64,000 nucleotides of DNA from Mangifera indica (Eukaryota > Streptophyta > Magnoliopsida > Sapindales > Anacardiaceae), in the NCBI RefSeq assembly GCF_011075055.1, contig NC_058149.1:5090449-5154448 (forward strand), read 5' to 3'. Made by a program: the position numbers and the translations under genes. Below, piece after piece: positions 12,301-23,300 of this stretch (positions within the stretch are counted from its first letter, which is position 1; each line of letters starts with the position of its first letter). The notes below the pieces were generated by a model that was not told the origin of the DNA, made no database searches, and saw only the letters and a program-made list of their open reading frames with translations.

Positions 12301-12547
12301 GTTCATTTAAAAAATTTCAAAAAATAAAAAAAATTAAAAAATTCATGTTCAGTACAGTAAACTGTCGGTTTACATGTCGGTTCATAAATCGGGTGTGAAC
12401 CGGTGGTTTTACGGTTCAAAATTAGATAAATCGAAATCGAATCGTTAAAATCTGGTTTCAGTTTCGGGTTTACCGATTCCAGTTTCAGTTTTATTCGGCC
12501 CGATTTCAATCCAGTTCATGGGCCAAACCAGCCCGTGGTCAAGTCTA
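9309..12547 (-). mobile_element. hAT-2: 3.2-kb hAT transposon nested in MULE-MITE A
   Basis: TIRs are TAGTCCTGACCACGG (9309) and, on the other strand, TAGACTTGACCACGG (12547), 13 of 15 identical. Both sides carry the exact 8-bp duplication TCTCTAAT (9301-9308 and 12548-12555). Subterminal DNA is full of short repeats such as CGGTT/AACCG and GGGGACC/GGTCCCC (12175-12300). The transposase gene runs on the minus strand and is heavily damaged. Confidence 0.88.
9770..11802 (-). pseudogene. hAT-2 transposase (BED/DUF4413/dimerisation type), degenerate
   Basis: The minus-strand frame starts at ATG 11800-11802 with a Gln-rich stretch, stops after about 60 codons and needs a frameshift to reach the BED finger. 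There the second Cys of CNYC is Tyr (CNYYRQIYKFKQ, before TLKRHFESKHP). The core follows: SDIWSDH, ITCHWIDDNFQLQKRIL, GGRFFHIRYACHVLNL, MKEWGKFCK, THWNLTYELL. The C-terminal dimerisation domain reads TFPTLAAITKQVLAAPVS, TVEQVFSQGSNIL and SSLAPESIETQVCVDD. In-frame stops are at 11131-11133, 10987-10989, 10768-10770, 10186-10188, 9967-9969 and 9790-9792; several sit where the family has Trp. The Asp expected in the DNA-x-x-N motif is Tyr (FYNARSN). It cannot encode an active enzyme. Confidence 0.85.
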
Positions 12548-12719
12548 TCTCTAATAAAAAATTCTAACTGAAATTAGGTCATAGGTGAATATTTGAGTTT
12601 TTAAATTGTCGCGAGTTGATTTTGAGATTACGCTAAAACTTGGGTGGAAAATAGTCCTTTGGCCATAAAGAAAATGCATAATCAAAGATTATTCAATTGT
12701 TCACGATCTATTTTAGTTA

Positions 12720-13135
12720 TTTTTTGGAATGTAAGTATTTTAATTTTTGAATGTAAATATATTATTCTAGAATATTAAATATTTTATTTTAGGATATCTA
12801 GGATATTAAATATTTTATTATAAGATATCTCATTATATAGATAATCAGTAATTAGATAAATATTTTATTCTAAGATATCTCAATATTTAGTTAATCAATA
12901 ATTGGATAAATATTTTATTCTAGGATATATTACTATTTAGGTAATCGTTAATTAGACAAATATTTTATTCTAGGATATCAAATATTTTATTTTAGGATAT
13001 CTTATTATTTAGGAAGTTAATAATTAGACGATAATATCTTTTTTGTTTTTATTGATTTGTATGTTATATAAATATTGTAACTTTATCACCTCAAAATACA
13101 AGTTGAGAATTTTTTTTATCTCACAATCTCTTTTA
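12720..13135 (+). repeat. copia-2 5' LTR with internal 50-bp tandem repeat
   Basis: The last 160 bp match 47629-47790 closely (for example ATTAGACGATAATATC, then TTTTTGTTTTTATTGATTTG), which identifies it as an LTR. Inside, a 50-bp unit starting ATTAGATAAATATTTTATTC recurs at 12851, 12901 and 12951 with a few changes, with partial copies before and after. The 5' boundary is uncertain. Confidence 0.65.
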
Positions 13136-13148
13136 TAGTATCACAACC
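13136..13148 (+). other. copia-2 primer binding site
   Basis: TAGTATCACAACC matches the copia tRNA-iMet PBS consensus TGGTATCAGAGCC at 10 of 13 positions and lies directly after the LTR. Confidence 0.55.
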
Positions 13149-13288
13149 ATTATAGAACTAGTTCTACAATCGATCCTTTCAAAATGGCCTACACTTCATC
13201 AACATCAGACAATACTCAAAATGAGTTCGATTCCCCTGTTTTATCTTAACTTGAGCCATCAATCATTAACCCCCTTGAAAACACTTAC

Positions 13289-15582
13289 TGTAACACTCAC
13301 AAGTATGTTTTAAGGGTAAGATAGTTTTTTTGCTTGAGTTGGCATGATTTGAAAGTTAATATATGAGTTTTGGGTGATACACAACCATTTATGGAGAGGC
13401 TATACTAGTGTGTCATGCCATATTACTAGATAAGATTGATTCCGTGTAGATCTAAAATTTAAGTGACATATGACTGTGTGCCTTAGACACACGGTCGTGT
13501 GTGTTGAACGCGATTTCAGTTTTTATATAAGACACATTCGTTGCGTCTTTAGGATTTTTAAGCTTAATCAAATGCATGCGTTTCCTCAAGTGGAAAAGAG
13601 AAAATTTAGAGAGAATGCGACCTATTTTTGTACCATGATCCATATGAATTCAAGGTAAGTAGGATTTCCCATCACCTCTATGATTCATGTTGATGTTTTA
13701 TAATCTTGATTGTGATAGTAATGAAGTATCTTTTTGCATTTGAATTAAGGAAGTGATGAGAGAGGTGGATGGATATGTTTTCATTAAAATTTTGTGGAAC
13801 TTGAATGAGTTTAAATATGATTCATTTTAATTTTCCATTTGATCAGTTTTAGTTAGCACATGAGAGATCTATGATGATGATGACTATGTGTTTGGTTGAT
13901 GAGGATATGTTAATAAATGTTTATACTGAGAATATTGATTTTATGTCATTGATATGTATGTTTACACAATTGTTCTTTTGTTAATAAGTATGTTAGCAGT
14001 ATAGAAAAAGAATGAACATTTTGATGGCTTGTAGGGCATGAGAAATAATAAGAGTGGTGTGTTATTAGTGTTGTGAAAAGAGGGTTTCTCATAGAGACCA
14101 AATTAAGGTTTGAACTTGGCATTTTTTACATTCTGGACTCGACACATGACTGTATGGTATGAGATACATGCCAGTGTGCGTGAAGCTTAGAACTCAACTT
14201 ACATTTGTTGATACTCTAACGATTGTTAGACGTCATTGATCGATAAGTGGTCAACTAGGACATGTGGACTCCTTGTGTATAACATTAACATGACCATATG
14301 TGATGAAATGACTAGAATACCCTTGAGAAAGAGAGCGGTCAAGATAATAATAGAAAAAGGAAAGTACATGAATATCTAAATGATACACACTCGTGTTTGT
14401 TGGTATACATGCTTGTGTATTTGTCAATAATATCACACGAGGAAAAGCTACAGGGAGATGACCATATGCAAGTAAAACAAAAAGACACACCTTTGTGTGT
14501 CTAGATGTATAGGCCTATATGTTTAAGGTAGAAGAAAGAAAGGGTAAAGGAACTGAGCTAAAGATTGAAGGGTCGTCTAAGTAATAATACAGTGATTCTG
14601 GGTATGCAGTAGTATCCCTTATGCCTAAGAGTTCATTATAGTGAGGCACAAAAGATATTGTTAGGTAGAAATTAGAGCTAGCTAAGTTAGGTAAATGCCC
14701 GAGATGCATGCATACTAGAGATTATAGGATCATTACGAAGGGGCATTATGAGTATATAGTCATTATGCCATTCGCAGTAGCGTACTTGCTCATAATAGAG
14801 CCCAGTTAAGATATAATAGGTGTAGTGAAACAAAAAGATAACTCCCATGGCCAAAGTACCAAATCTTTGTATTTAATCTAGACCAATTAATCTAGTATAC
14901 AACTTTAGTTACAGTTTTTAGATTCAGATGCTTTCACTAAGTTATATAGGGTTTACCAAATAAGAATCTGGGGGAATGGTTTCTTAGTGACTAAGCGGGA
15001 CATAGTTTGACTCAAGAGTTTTGATATATCGTTTAGACAGTCGTTAGAGCACAATATGAGCACAAAAACAGTATAGAAGACTTATCATTATCCACAAAGG
15101 AGTTTAATGTCGACTCTAGATGATATAATTAGTATGGGTTGAGACTAAAGGTATTTTGGAGATTTCACTGAAAAGTTATTAATAGAGTCTCCTACTTATT
15201 GAGTGTTTTATTACTTATTTCCCAACTATCATGTGTGCAAGTAAAAGTGCTTGTGATGGCTATAAGTCGAGTAACGATTTGCGGTCATAAAACAGTGAGG
15301 GCATTTTTATCTTTTTAGCTTTTATTTTATTCAAATTTTTATAGATGTATCATACTACACTTATTATATTTTTAGTCTATGTTTTCGTGTTTTGACATCT
15401 TTTAAACTCTTTCGATTTAGTTTTGATTAGGGTATTTCAATAATTTTATTAGTTTTTAATAAATGAGGTTTTATTTATCTATTTAATAAATTTATTACTG
15501 GTTTGAATTGAATGCATGCTCAAAATAGACAATTCAGTGATGTTTTCCTCCGAATAGCAGTACTTCAAAAATGGGTGTTACA
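13289..15582 (+). repeat. Solo LTR-like insertion A (2.29 kb)
   Basis: It begins TGTAACAC and ends GTGTTACA, an 8-bp inverted terminal repeat, and interrupts copia-2 gag between codons. Flanks are CTTAC (13284-13288) and CTTTC (15583-15587), a 5-bp TSD with one mismatch. No coding domain is visible inside. Length, TG...CA ends and a 5-bp TSD fit a solo LTR of a long-LTR gypsy-type element. The same family appears inverted at 48805-50940 and as a diverged relative at 29558-31839. It holds ACACGGTCGTGT-type motifs (13489-13500). Confidence 0.7.
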
Positions 15583-15643
15583 CTTTCCTTTTTACTCCCT
15601 CAATACTGCCACTCAAATATCTATCAAACTCACACCTTCTAAC

Positions 15644-16065
15644 TAGGGTTGGTTATGAGTCAAGTTGAGCTCAAATAGGGTTTAACTCATTTTCTGTGAG
15701 TCAATGCTCAGGCTTGTCAAGCTCGCTAAACACTTGTTCATATTTGTCTCACTTCACAATTTTAGTGTTTGTGATTGGCTTGTACTTAGCTTAGGTTTAT
15801 GTGTTTTGGCTTGAGTTCAGGATCGTATCTCAAGCTTGACAAACTCGGTTGTACAACATCATTTTAGAGTTTATTTATTAATAAAATTAAGTCATACGAG
15901 TTAAGCAAGACACCTATTCGAGTTCAAGCTTGGGCTTGGACTCATTTTTGTTCGTACTTTTAAGCTCGTATTCAGGCTCAGGCTTGTTATCTGATGTTCA
16001 TGTTTGGGCTCATTCAAACAAAGTTTGTTTTGAGTCTAAACAAGCTTGATTTGAATCTAACCTTA
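15644..16065. mobile_element. hAT MITE (422 bp) in copia-2 gag
   Basis: Ends are TAGGGTTGGTTATGAGTCAA and, on the other strand, TAAGGTTAGATTCAAATCAA. The flanking 8-mers CTTCTAAC (15636-15643) and CTTCCAAC (16066-16073) form a TSD with one mismatch. The interior is made of CAAGCTCGA/TCGAGCTTG-like repeats. It shares its terminal sequence with hAT-3 and the MITE at 58784, so it is probably a non-autonomous relative. Confidence 0.8.
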
Positions 16066-16570
16066 CTTCCAACTACATATCATGAATCATGCCATTATCT
16101 TATATTATGATCTTATAGGCTTCACTGACGGCTCATGACCATGTCCATTACCAACACCGTCATGCTAGACCATTCTTTCTAGATTTGTCAAGATTAACTG
16201 ATCTTGAGTACAATTATTGGTTCCATACGTAATAATAGTGTCCTATTCATTACATCTACAAAAACATCACGCAAGGCTTAGACAATTTCCGCTAACACAT
16301 ATGCCAAACTAATATGCAGTTACCTAAATCAATTTAAAAAGGATCTTTGTTTTCTCTAGAAGGGAACAAAATTAGTTATATGCAACAAATCAAGGTCATC
16401 ACTGATGAGCTCATCATGTTCAACATACCGATTTATAATGAAGACTTTGTGTTAAATATTCTATCTAGCGTTGACGAAGATTACAAAGATTTATGCTCAA
16501 CCTTGTGTGTATGAGAAACTCTAGTTACGTTTGATGAGTTACATGAAAAACTCATAAATCATGAAACATA

Positions 16571-18092
16571 CATCTTTTAAAAATAACCACTACCAATCCT
16601 GTTTGCTGATTATGGTGTACTTCAAGTGTGGACAAAGCTGTGTCTCATCTATTCCTTTAGGAGACTCAATATCAAAGTATGTGTGATTTCCCTTCATAAA
16701 AATTGAATATATGAAAATCATCTCTATGTTATCTGGATAAGGGACTGTACAATGCAATGAGCAATGTGTTTTTGGTATTTTTTCAAAGAAGAAAACAAAG
16801 GAGAATATACACTAGTCATGGGTTCTTATAAAAAAGATCGCTAAAGCAAAATTTCTTATTGTCTCTTAACGACAAAATACCATCTATTACAATATCAATT
16901 GATCTTACAACATGTATTGCCATGCAAACACTCACTTTTAGTGTTTTAGTTCTTTGCTTGATTAATTTAGAGTTTGTCTTAACCTTATTGTTATATATCT
17001 GTTATATTTTCCTCCCTCAAGATCTGTTTCTAGAAAGAAACAAATTGCATATATTTTTGAACCAAGATTTTAACTATTAGTTTGGTTTAACTGGTTCTAA
17101 TTCAAGCTTCATATTGTGATGCACCAAATCAAAACTGATTTCAATATGGTTTCCAAATGCCTTGGTAATTTTTTTTTAAACTCACCAATAACATATGTAG
17201 CCTATGCAGTAATCCTACATAATATGGCTAAAATACCTTTGATTTTCTTAAGAAGTTCTTCTATTGGTACATCAATTTTTTTGAGTTTATTACCAATCTT
17301 ACTCTTCTAAGTCTCAACTGGCTTATTTATAGAGCAAACACTTCCCAAAGGCCTAAGATACAACACCTTATTCAACGTACGTGGATCATCCAATGCACTA
17401 ATTGTGAAAGTAACAACATTAATGTCCTTCACAAAGATGCCTGCATAAAAATGACAAGAAAAGCCAACAAATTTAACATACCTCCTCATCCACTACTTAC
17501 CAAAATGCAACAAACTAACTTTTTCAATGAATCAATATCAAGGACTTCAGTCAAATGTTAATAAGCAAAACCATAGATAAATACTTTCTCCATGAGGGCA
17601 CCTGTGACTTCTGGCTGGAAGAAGTTAGAAAGACATGCATTCATAAAACAATGGCATGATACATATATGTATGAAATTCCTTCAGTCTTAACAAGTTGGC
17701 AGATTTTAGCTTTTATCGCATAGGCTGTTTTTGTTGGCTCAATAAGATAGACACGACAAACATCATTTCCAAATTCTGAAGGGAAGAATCTCTGCATAGC
17801 ATAAAACCAATTTCACCAAAATTCTAACAAAATGTCATTGACATCATCTCAATGTTGATGGTACGTTAACATTTCTAGCTTATTTAATTGCAACAATAAT
17901 TTTAACTTGATCAACCAATTGAGGGTAAGACAAAATTAATATCACCATGTCCATTTGCTCAAACTGCCAAACACTGCCAAATATAACCATTGCCAAGTCT
18001 GAAGTACAAAAGAAGTAAAATTTGCCAAACATGTCTGCATTTGCCAATCCTTCTAAAAAATCCAACCCTTCATCCTTTAAAAATAACCACTA
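16571..18092 (+). repeat. 22-bp direct repeat bounding the PCBER fragment
   Basis: Positions 16571-16592 and 18071-18092 are the same 22 bases except one (CATCT or CATCC, then TTTAAAAATAACCACTA). They are exactly 1500 bp apart and lie at the two edges of the inserted PCBER fragment, with copia gag outside. This is too long for a DNA-transposon TSD. It fits repair-mediated (patch) insertion or a LINE-type TSD, but no poly-A is present. Confidence 0.75.
16593..18070 (-). pseudogene. PCBER/isoflavone-reductase-like gene fragment with introns
   Basis: The minus strand encodes pieces of a phenylcoumaran benzylic ether reductase/isoflavone-reductase-like (NmrA, atypical SDR) protein. In order: YPQLVDQVKIIVAIK (about 17880-17925), intron 17792-17864, then RFFPSEFGNDVCRVYLIEP and KTAYAIKAKICQLVKTEGIS plus YIYVSCHCF (17791-17576), intron to 17441, then VTFTISALDDPRTLNK and VLYLRPLGS (17440-17320). 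Damaged EELLKKI-like sequence follows (17110-17300). A C-terminal piece, FDIESPKGIDETQLCPHLKY, lies at about 16615-16680. The N-terminal NADPH-binding GGTGYIG exon is missing. Retained introns at conserved places exclude a processed retrocopy. Family members reduce phenylpropanoid dimers in the cytosol; this fragment has stops and no start, so it is non-functional. Confidence 0.8.
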
Positions 18093-18289
18093 ACAACATT
18101 TAAATCAACCTTTTCCTTACAACCAAAATTGCTAGTTCTCTTAGAAAAACATTACCATTTCTCACTTCCCACATAACTTACCATAGTCCAACCTATAACA
18201 CCTAAACCCTCGACTTTACCTTGGAAAATGTCAATTATGTGGCCAATAAGGACATTCTTCAAAATGATGCTCTATATACAAATATATAC

Positions 18290-20541
18290 CTTGGAACCAT
18301 ACTTCATAATCCAATAACTCATCAACCTATGCTTCTAAACCTACTTTGTAACCCCTACTGCACCCTTGACCACTAAATGGCTCTTAGACTCTAATGTACC
18401 TCATCATGTCACCTCTAATCTTTAAAATTTGTCTCTTTACATTAACTATTCCACCCATGACAACATTGTGATTGGAGATGGTACTAATATTCTAATCACC
18501 TATATTAGTTTCATATCTTTACCTTCTTTTTCTAAACTCCTTCATTTAAATAATGTTCTTTGTGTTCAATCTATGAAATAAAACTTGATTTTTGTTTTCG
18601 CGAATTACGTTTTAATAATAATGTTTCTATTGAATTCTTATCCGTATCTCTTTTCCTGAAGGACCTTCGTAGGGGGGCAATAATCTTACAAGGGGTAACT
18701 GATGATAGTGTTTACAAGTGGTCATGTTCGTTACCATCCATACAGACGATTATAGCTTTCTCCTTTCTTAAAGTTTTAGTTGACCAATGGTTTCACCACT
18801 TAAGTCATCCATCATTCTCTATTTTGTGTCATCTCATGTCAACCAAAACATTACCTATGTTAGTGTTTGATTTATCTAAATTCTCACCCAATTCATGTCA
18901 TTATAATAAACCTCACAAACTCTTCTTTTCTTCCTCATCTCTTACTAGTTCACACCTTTTAGAATTACTTTACTCTGATGTTTGGACCTTACTAGTTACT
19001 TTCATTGATGGTTACAAATATTGTGTGATATTTGTTAATCATTACACTATTACGTTTGGCTCTACAACCTAAAGAAAAAAATATGATGTTTATGATATTT
19101 TTCTAAGATTCAAAGCACTTGTGAAATTTTTTTTCAAAAACTCCATTGTTACATTCTACACTGATAAAGAAGGTGAGTATATCTCCCTTAAGTCTTTTCT
19201 TACAACTAATGAAATATCGTATCTCACTACTCCACTGTATGCACTTGAACATAATAGCTTCTCAGAACATCGCCATTGTCACATAGTTGAAATTAGTCTT
19301 ACTCTTTTACATCATGCTCACATGCCACTCACTTTTTAGTCTCTTTCTTTTAGCATTGCAATCTATCTTATCAATTTCATACCTAGGACTATCTCTCCAT
19401 GATGTCATCCTTTGAAAAACGTTTTAGGTATACACCAAGCTATCTCAAATTATTAATTTTTAGGTGTCTTTGTTATGCTTGGATTTGGCCATATGGTTCT
19501 CACAAAATTGCATAACATTCTTAACCATGCATTTTTATTGGTTACTTCTTCACTCAAAGTGTTTACCAATGTCTTGATCCTTACTTTCACAAAATATTCC
19601 TCTCTAGACATGTCACCTTTGTTGAGTCAATTTTTTTGTTTTTATAAATACTATGCTAGAACAATGGTCTATTGCCAAATCTAATATTCTGATCGATTTT
19701 TTAAATCACTCAGTTATTATAAGTCTTTAGCCATAATCAACTACATATTCCAAGGATGATGATCATGCATATCTTTCAACGACTCCTCCTTTGATCCACT
19801 CACAAGGTAACCTCGATGCTACCACATTTCACTCTTTCAATCCCTATCTTCCTTAAGCTCAAACTTACCAAATTTGCCCAATCCAACACTTGGCAATATT
19901 TATCCAATGCAAACTATAGCAAAAAAAAACATATACAAGTCTATACATAAACTCAGCCTTGTTTCACTTCACAACTCCATTACTAATGCCATACCCAACC
20001 CTATCATTCAAGCCCTAAAACACGAGGAATTGCATGAGGCTATGTGCAATAAGTTTAATGCTTTTCTTTACAATGACGCATGAGATTTAGTTCCTTCTAA
20101 CTCAACTCAAAGTCTTGTTGGTTGTAGGTGGATCTTTCAAATTAAAAGAAATATGACAACTTTATTACTCGTTATAAAGCTTGCCTCATTGAAAAGGATT
20201 CTATCAATGACTAGGTGTTGACTTCCATGAGACTTTTAGTCTAATCACCAAACTTGCAACCATTCGATTAGTACTTAGTCTCGTTTTATTATGTGGTTGG
20301 CCTCTCAAAAAATTGTATGTCAATAGTTTTTTCCTCTATGGTCATCTAATTGAAGATATCTACATGTGTCATCCACCAGGCTTTGTCGACAAAAATAATC
20401 TCACCTATGTGTGTCATCTTAAAAAGGCTATTTATAGACTTAAATCGATATCTCGAACATGGTACAATAAACTTCACCTATTTCTATTATCAATTGAGTT
20501 TGTAAACACAAAGTCAGACACTTCACTATTTTTTTTTTTTT
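18290..20541 (+). pseudogene. copia-2 pol: protease/integrase/RT fragment
   Basis: Downstream of the zinc knuckle the plus strand gives copia Pol with stops and frameshifts. Features: pre-integrase LISVSRIT-like and FNNNVSIEFLSVSLFLKDLR (18575-18665); WFHHLSHPSFSIL (18790-18830, the HH of the integrase zinc finger); ELLYSDVWTLLVTFIDGYKY (18963-19022); FYTDKEGEYISLKSFL (19155-19200); EHNSFSEHRHCHIVE (19248-19290). RT motifs follow: GHLIEDIYMCHPPGFVDKNN and KKAIYRLKSISRTWYNKLHL (20340-20490), ending NTKSDTSLF where a T run begins. The integrase position usually Asp in VDHYT is Asn. The gene is interrupted at 20529-20541 by the LINE tail. Confidence 0.8.
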
Positions 20542-20584
20542 AAAAACTTGACTGTGTATCTTCTATCTGTTTGTCAAAATAGAG

Positions 20585-20890
20585 TCAGACACTTCGCTTT
20601 ATCATGTTTCTCCAAACCTCATGGTTTACCTTACAGTTGAAGAAGAGATGATCCATGCTTTTCTTATCTTGGTTACATAAGTTGTATGTGTCATTAGCAA
20701 TCACATTGAATCTAATAAGTTTATTTTTGGTCATGAGTTTATTCTTTATGGCCAACCAAGTAATTAATGAGTGTCTTGGGAAATGATTCTTAAACCAAAC
20801 CAAATCATGCCACTTTACCTTGTTTTTTTAACCTTTATCTTATTCCAAGTAGATCAGATGGAAAAGATACCATTCAAGTTAGGCAGCTAA
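20585..20890 (-). pseudogene. LINE ORF2 C-terminus (zf-RVT)
   Basis: Minus-strand translation shows WHDLVWFKNHFPRHSLITWL, NKLMTKNKLIRFNV, and a zinc-binding pattern CNLCNQDKKSMDHLFFNC followed by EVWRNM. This is the reverse-transcriptase zinc-binding domain found at the C-terminus of plant LINE ORF2. The upstream part of ORF2 is on the far side of the gypsy insertion (from 42136). The motif AGTCAGACACTTC at 20583-20595, near its stop, repeats the copia target sequence at 20512-20524. Confidence 0.85.
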
Positions 20891-22150
20891 TGTGTGTATG
20901 AAATAGACATAAATAGGGTTTAAAATAATGTGTTTTTATAGTAAATTTTGGTCTATTTTGTCAAATTCTTTATGTTTTATTTATTTTTTATGAGTTGATA
21001 TTATTTTGAACTTTGAATTATATTTTTAGATGTTTTGAAAATATTCAAGCCCTTTCAAAGCGAAAACAAAAGCTTAAGGAAGCGAATAGGAAAAGTTTAT
21101 ATAAGAAGACAAAGGTCAGTTATGGACAATCTTACAGTCATAAAAGTGCCTATAATTACTAGACAAAAATAAATTAAAAAGAAAAATAAAAGGGGGTTAA
21201 GTGTTAGCATATAAACCCACGTTTTCTCCACTTATGCATCACCAAAATATAACAACCCAAACGATTTTTAGAAGGGGAAAACTTCAAGAAACAAGTGGAA
21301 AAGTAAATATTCAAGATTAAAAAAAGAAGATCCAAAAGAATAAAGATTTGAAGACCTTATAGTTTTTCTTATCTCTCTTAATATCTTTTTTTACTAATTT
21401 AAAATGTCTCTCTCTTCAACTTTATCTTGTAGTTAGAATTTTATTGCGATGAATAGTTAATTTCCTTTATAGGGTTTATGATGAATTTATAAATTCTCAA
21501 ATCTTATGTAATGGGTTTTAATTATTGATCAATGATGATGAATGTTTGATTTAGTAATTGTGTTTTTAGCTTCTTGCTTGGTGTTAAAACCCAATGTCAT
21601 GCTTATTTGTAGATTGAAGTGTGATATTAAGAAATGCATACTCAATTAGTTCATGCATTTGTTTAACCTAGGGTTTTATTTAGAGATAAATATAAATCCT
21701 TTGTGGATAAATTGATTGTCATAAAAATTAATCGGTTTTGATTAACATCATATCACAAAAATAGGTAAGCTTTTAATCTTAACACGTCTAATTAACCTTA
21801 AGAGAGAAATTGGATAAAATAGGATAGTTAACCATCAATAATTCATTTTACCATTGATTTTAATTGGATTTGTTACTGATTTTTGAGTAATTGATAGTGA
21901 AATCATAAACCTTAGACTTCTTTATATTAGTATTTCACTTTTAATTTGTTTGGTGTTTATTCCTTTCATTAACTTTGGTTCGTTAGTTTACATTTCAATT
22001 GATTTTAATTCAATTTCACTTATTTAGCATTTTAATTCTTTTACTAATTTAAATTACAAAATGAACTAGTACTCGACAACCAATCCCTGTGTAACTGACA
22101 TCTTTCTATATTACTTGATTGACTTGTATACTTGTGAGCCATAGACAACA
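20891..22150 (+). repeat. Gypsy 5' LTR (about 1.26 kb)
   Basis: It starts TGTGTATGAAATAG and ends ATAGACAACA. It aligns along its whole length with 40901-42135; for example both contain TTTAAAATA(A/G)TGTGTTTTTA, TCACTTTTAATTTGTT and GACATCTTTCTATATTACTT. Confidence 0.85.
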
Positions 22151-22156
22151 AGTTTT

Positions 22157-22174
22157 TGGCACCATTGCCAAGGA
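22157..22174 (+). other. Gypsy primer binding site
   Basis: TGGCACCATTGCCAAGGA follows the 5' LTR by six bases. It resembles the conserved TGGCGCCGTTGCCGGGGA region after the 5' LTR of Athila/Tat elements. Confidence 0.7.
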
Positions 22175-22279
22175 TTAGTGCTTTGTTGATATTAGTATAA
22201 TTTGTAATTTGACTAAACTAGAGTTTTATTTCATTTTATTTTTATTTTATTTGATTTCTTGTTGTTTTTGTTCTTTTCT

Positions 22280-23300
22280 TGTAGGTGTTCTATTAGTTTA
22301 TGACCAAATCTCAAAATCCAAAATTATTAGATTTTGACTAGAAATTGATAGAACCTTTAGAAGATGTAAAAGAGAAAGATGAGCAAGATAAAGAGTTGTC
22401 ATGGAGGACAACATTAACAATCAACGAGCTCTTTGTGAATATGCTATACTTACTGCTCATGATAGTTATTCTAATGGTATGAGGCCTCTTATGGTGCAAA
22501 CAATTTTGAGATTAAGTCTTCATTTATTCAGATAGTACAATAAAATCAATTTGGAAGGTTAGCAAATAAGGATCCAAATGTCCATTTGTCACGTTTCTCT
22601 CAGATATGTGACACATTTAATGCGAATGGGTTCCTGAAGATGTATTTAAGTTGAGGCTATTTCCATTTTCATTGAGGGGAAGAGTGACTACTTGGTTAGA
22701 TTCTAGGGCACTCGATACTTTTACTACTTGACAGACACTTTTTCAAGCCTTTCTTGCAAAATATTTCTCACCTAGTAAAGCTATTAAATTGAGAAATGAA
22801 ATTGCTCTTTTTACCAAAGGGATGATGAGTCTTTATATGAAACTTGGAAGAGGTTTAAGGATTTACAACAGCAGTGCCTTTATCATGGTTTGCCTGACTG
22901 GCTAGTTGTTCAGACTTTCTACAATGGTATTTCTTATTCATTAAAAAGTATTTTGGATGCAACCTCTAATGTGTCACTAATGGGTAAAACATCTGATGAA
23001 ACTTTACAATTGATTGAAAAAATGACTTTCAATAGTTGTTAGTGGTCTAATGATAGAGCTAGTCATAGAAGACCTCTGGGAGTACATGAGGTAGATAGAA
23101 TTATCATGGTGAATGCCAAGTTGGATGTATTGGCAAAGAAATTAGAGAGGTTAGATCTAAAGGCAGTAAGTACTTATAGTTGTGAGATGTGTGGTAGAGA
23201 TCATGCAAGCTATGAATGTTAATTGTGTACCCACTATGTACATGAGCCTACAAATGAACAAGTGAATTTCATCAATTACAACCAAAGGGGATAGGTTAAT
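22280..23300 (+). pseudogene. Gypsy gag
   Basis: Frames with stops give RALCEYAILTAHDSYSNGMR, then SLYETWKRFKDLQQQCLYHG and LPDWLVVQTFYNGIS, the conserved capsid core of Athila/Tat Gag. ETLQLIEKMTFNS and a knuckle-like CEMCGRDHASYEC (about 23190-23220) follow. Frameshifts and TAG/TAA codons break the frame at several places (for example around 22530-22700), so no full Gag can be made. Confidence 0.75.

Larger units (their letters stand above)
8624..12664. mobile_element. MULE-type MITE (copy A), split by hAT-2
   Basis: The left end (CAACCAAAGGACATTTTCC, 8624) and the right end, read on the minus strand (GGCCAAAGGACTATTTTCC, 12664), begin long inverted repeats of about 250-280 bp. They are flanked by perfect 10-bp repeats ATAAAGAAAA (8614-8623 and 12665-12674), typical of Mutator-like insertions. 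Removing hAT-2 and one TSD leaves an element of about 794 bp (8624-9308 plus 12556-12664). The interior has no transposase. Five related copies lie at 51.6-58.3 kb. Confidence 0.85.
13184..18270 (+). pseudogene. copia-2 gag, interrupted by three insertions
   Basis: The start is ATG 13184 (MAYTSSTSDNTQNEFDSPVL, then a stop). The gene continues at 15583-15643 and 16066-16570 and again after 18092. Recognisable parts are LIGFTDGS (about 16118), VITDELIMFNIPIYNEDFVL and LSSVDEDYKDLCS (16390-16510), FDELHEKLINHETY (16530-16575) and a CCHC zinc knuckle, CQLCGQ-stop-GHSSK-stop-C, at about 18222-18270. Order and spacing match copia Gag (UBN2/retrotran_gag followed by a knuckle). Interruptions: solo LTR 13289-15582, hAT MITE 15644-16065, PCBER fragment 16593-18070. 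Several further stops are present. Confidence 0.75.

Noticed and set aside
12851..13000. Regular 50-bp repeats considered as a CRISPR-like array
   Set aside because: Whole units repeat without unique spacers, inside an LTR of a plant retroelement.
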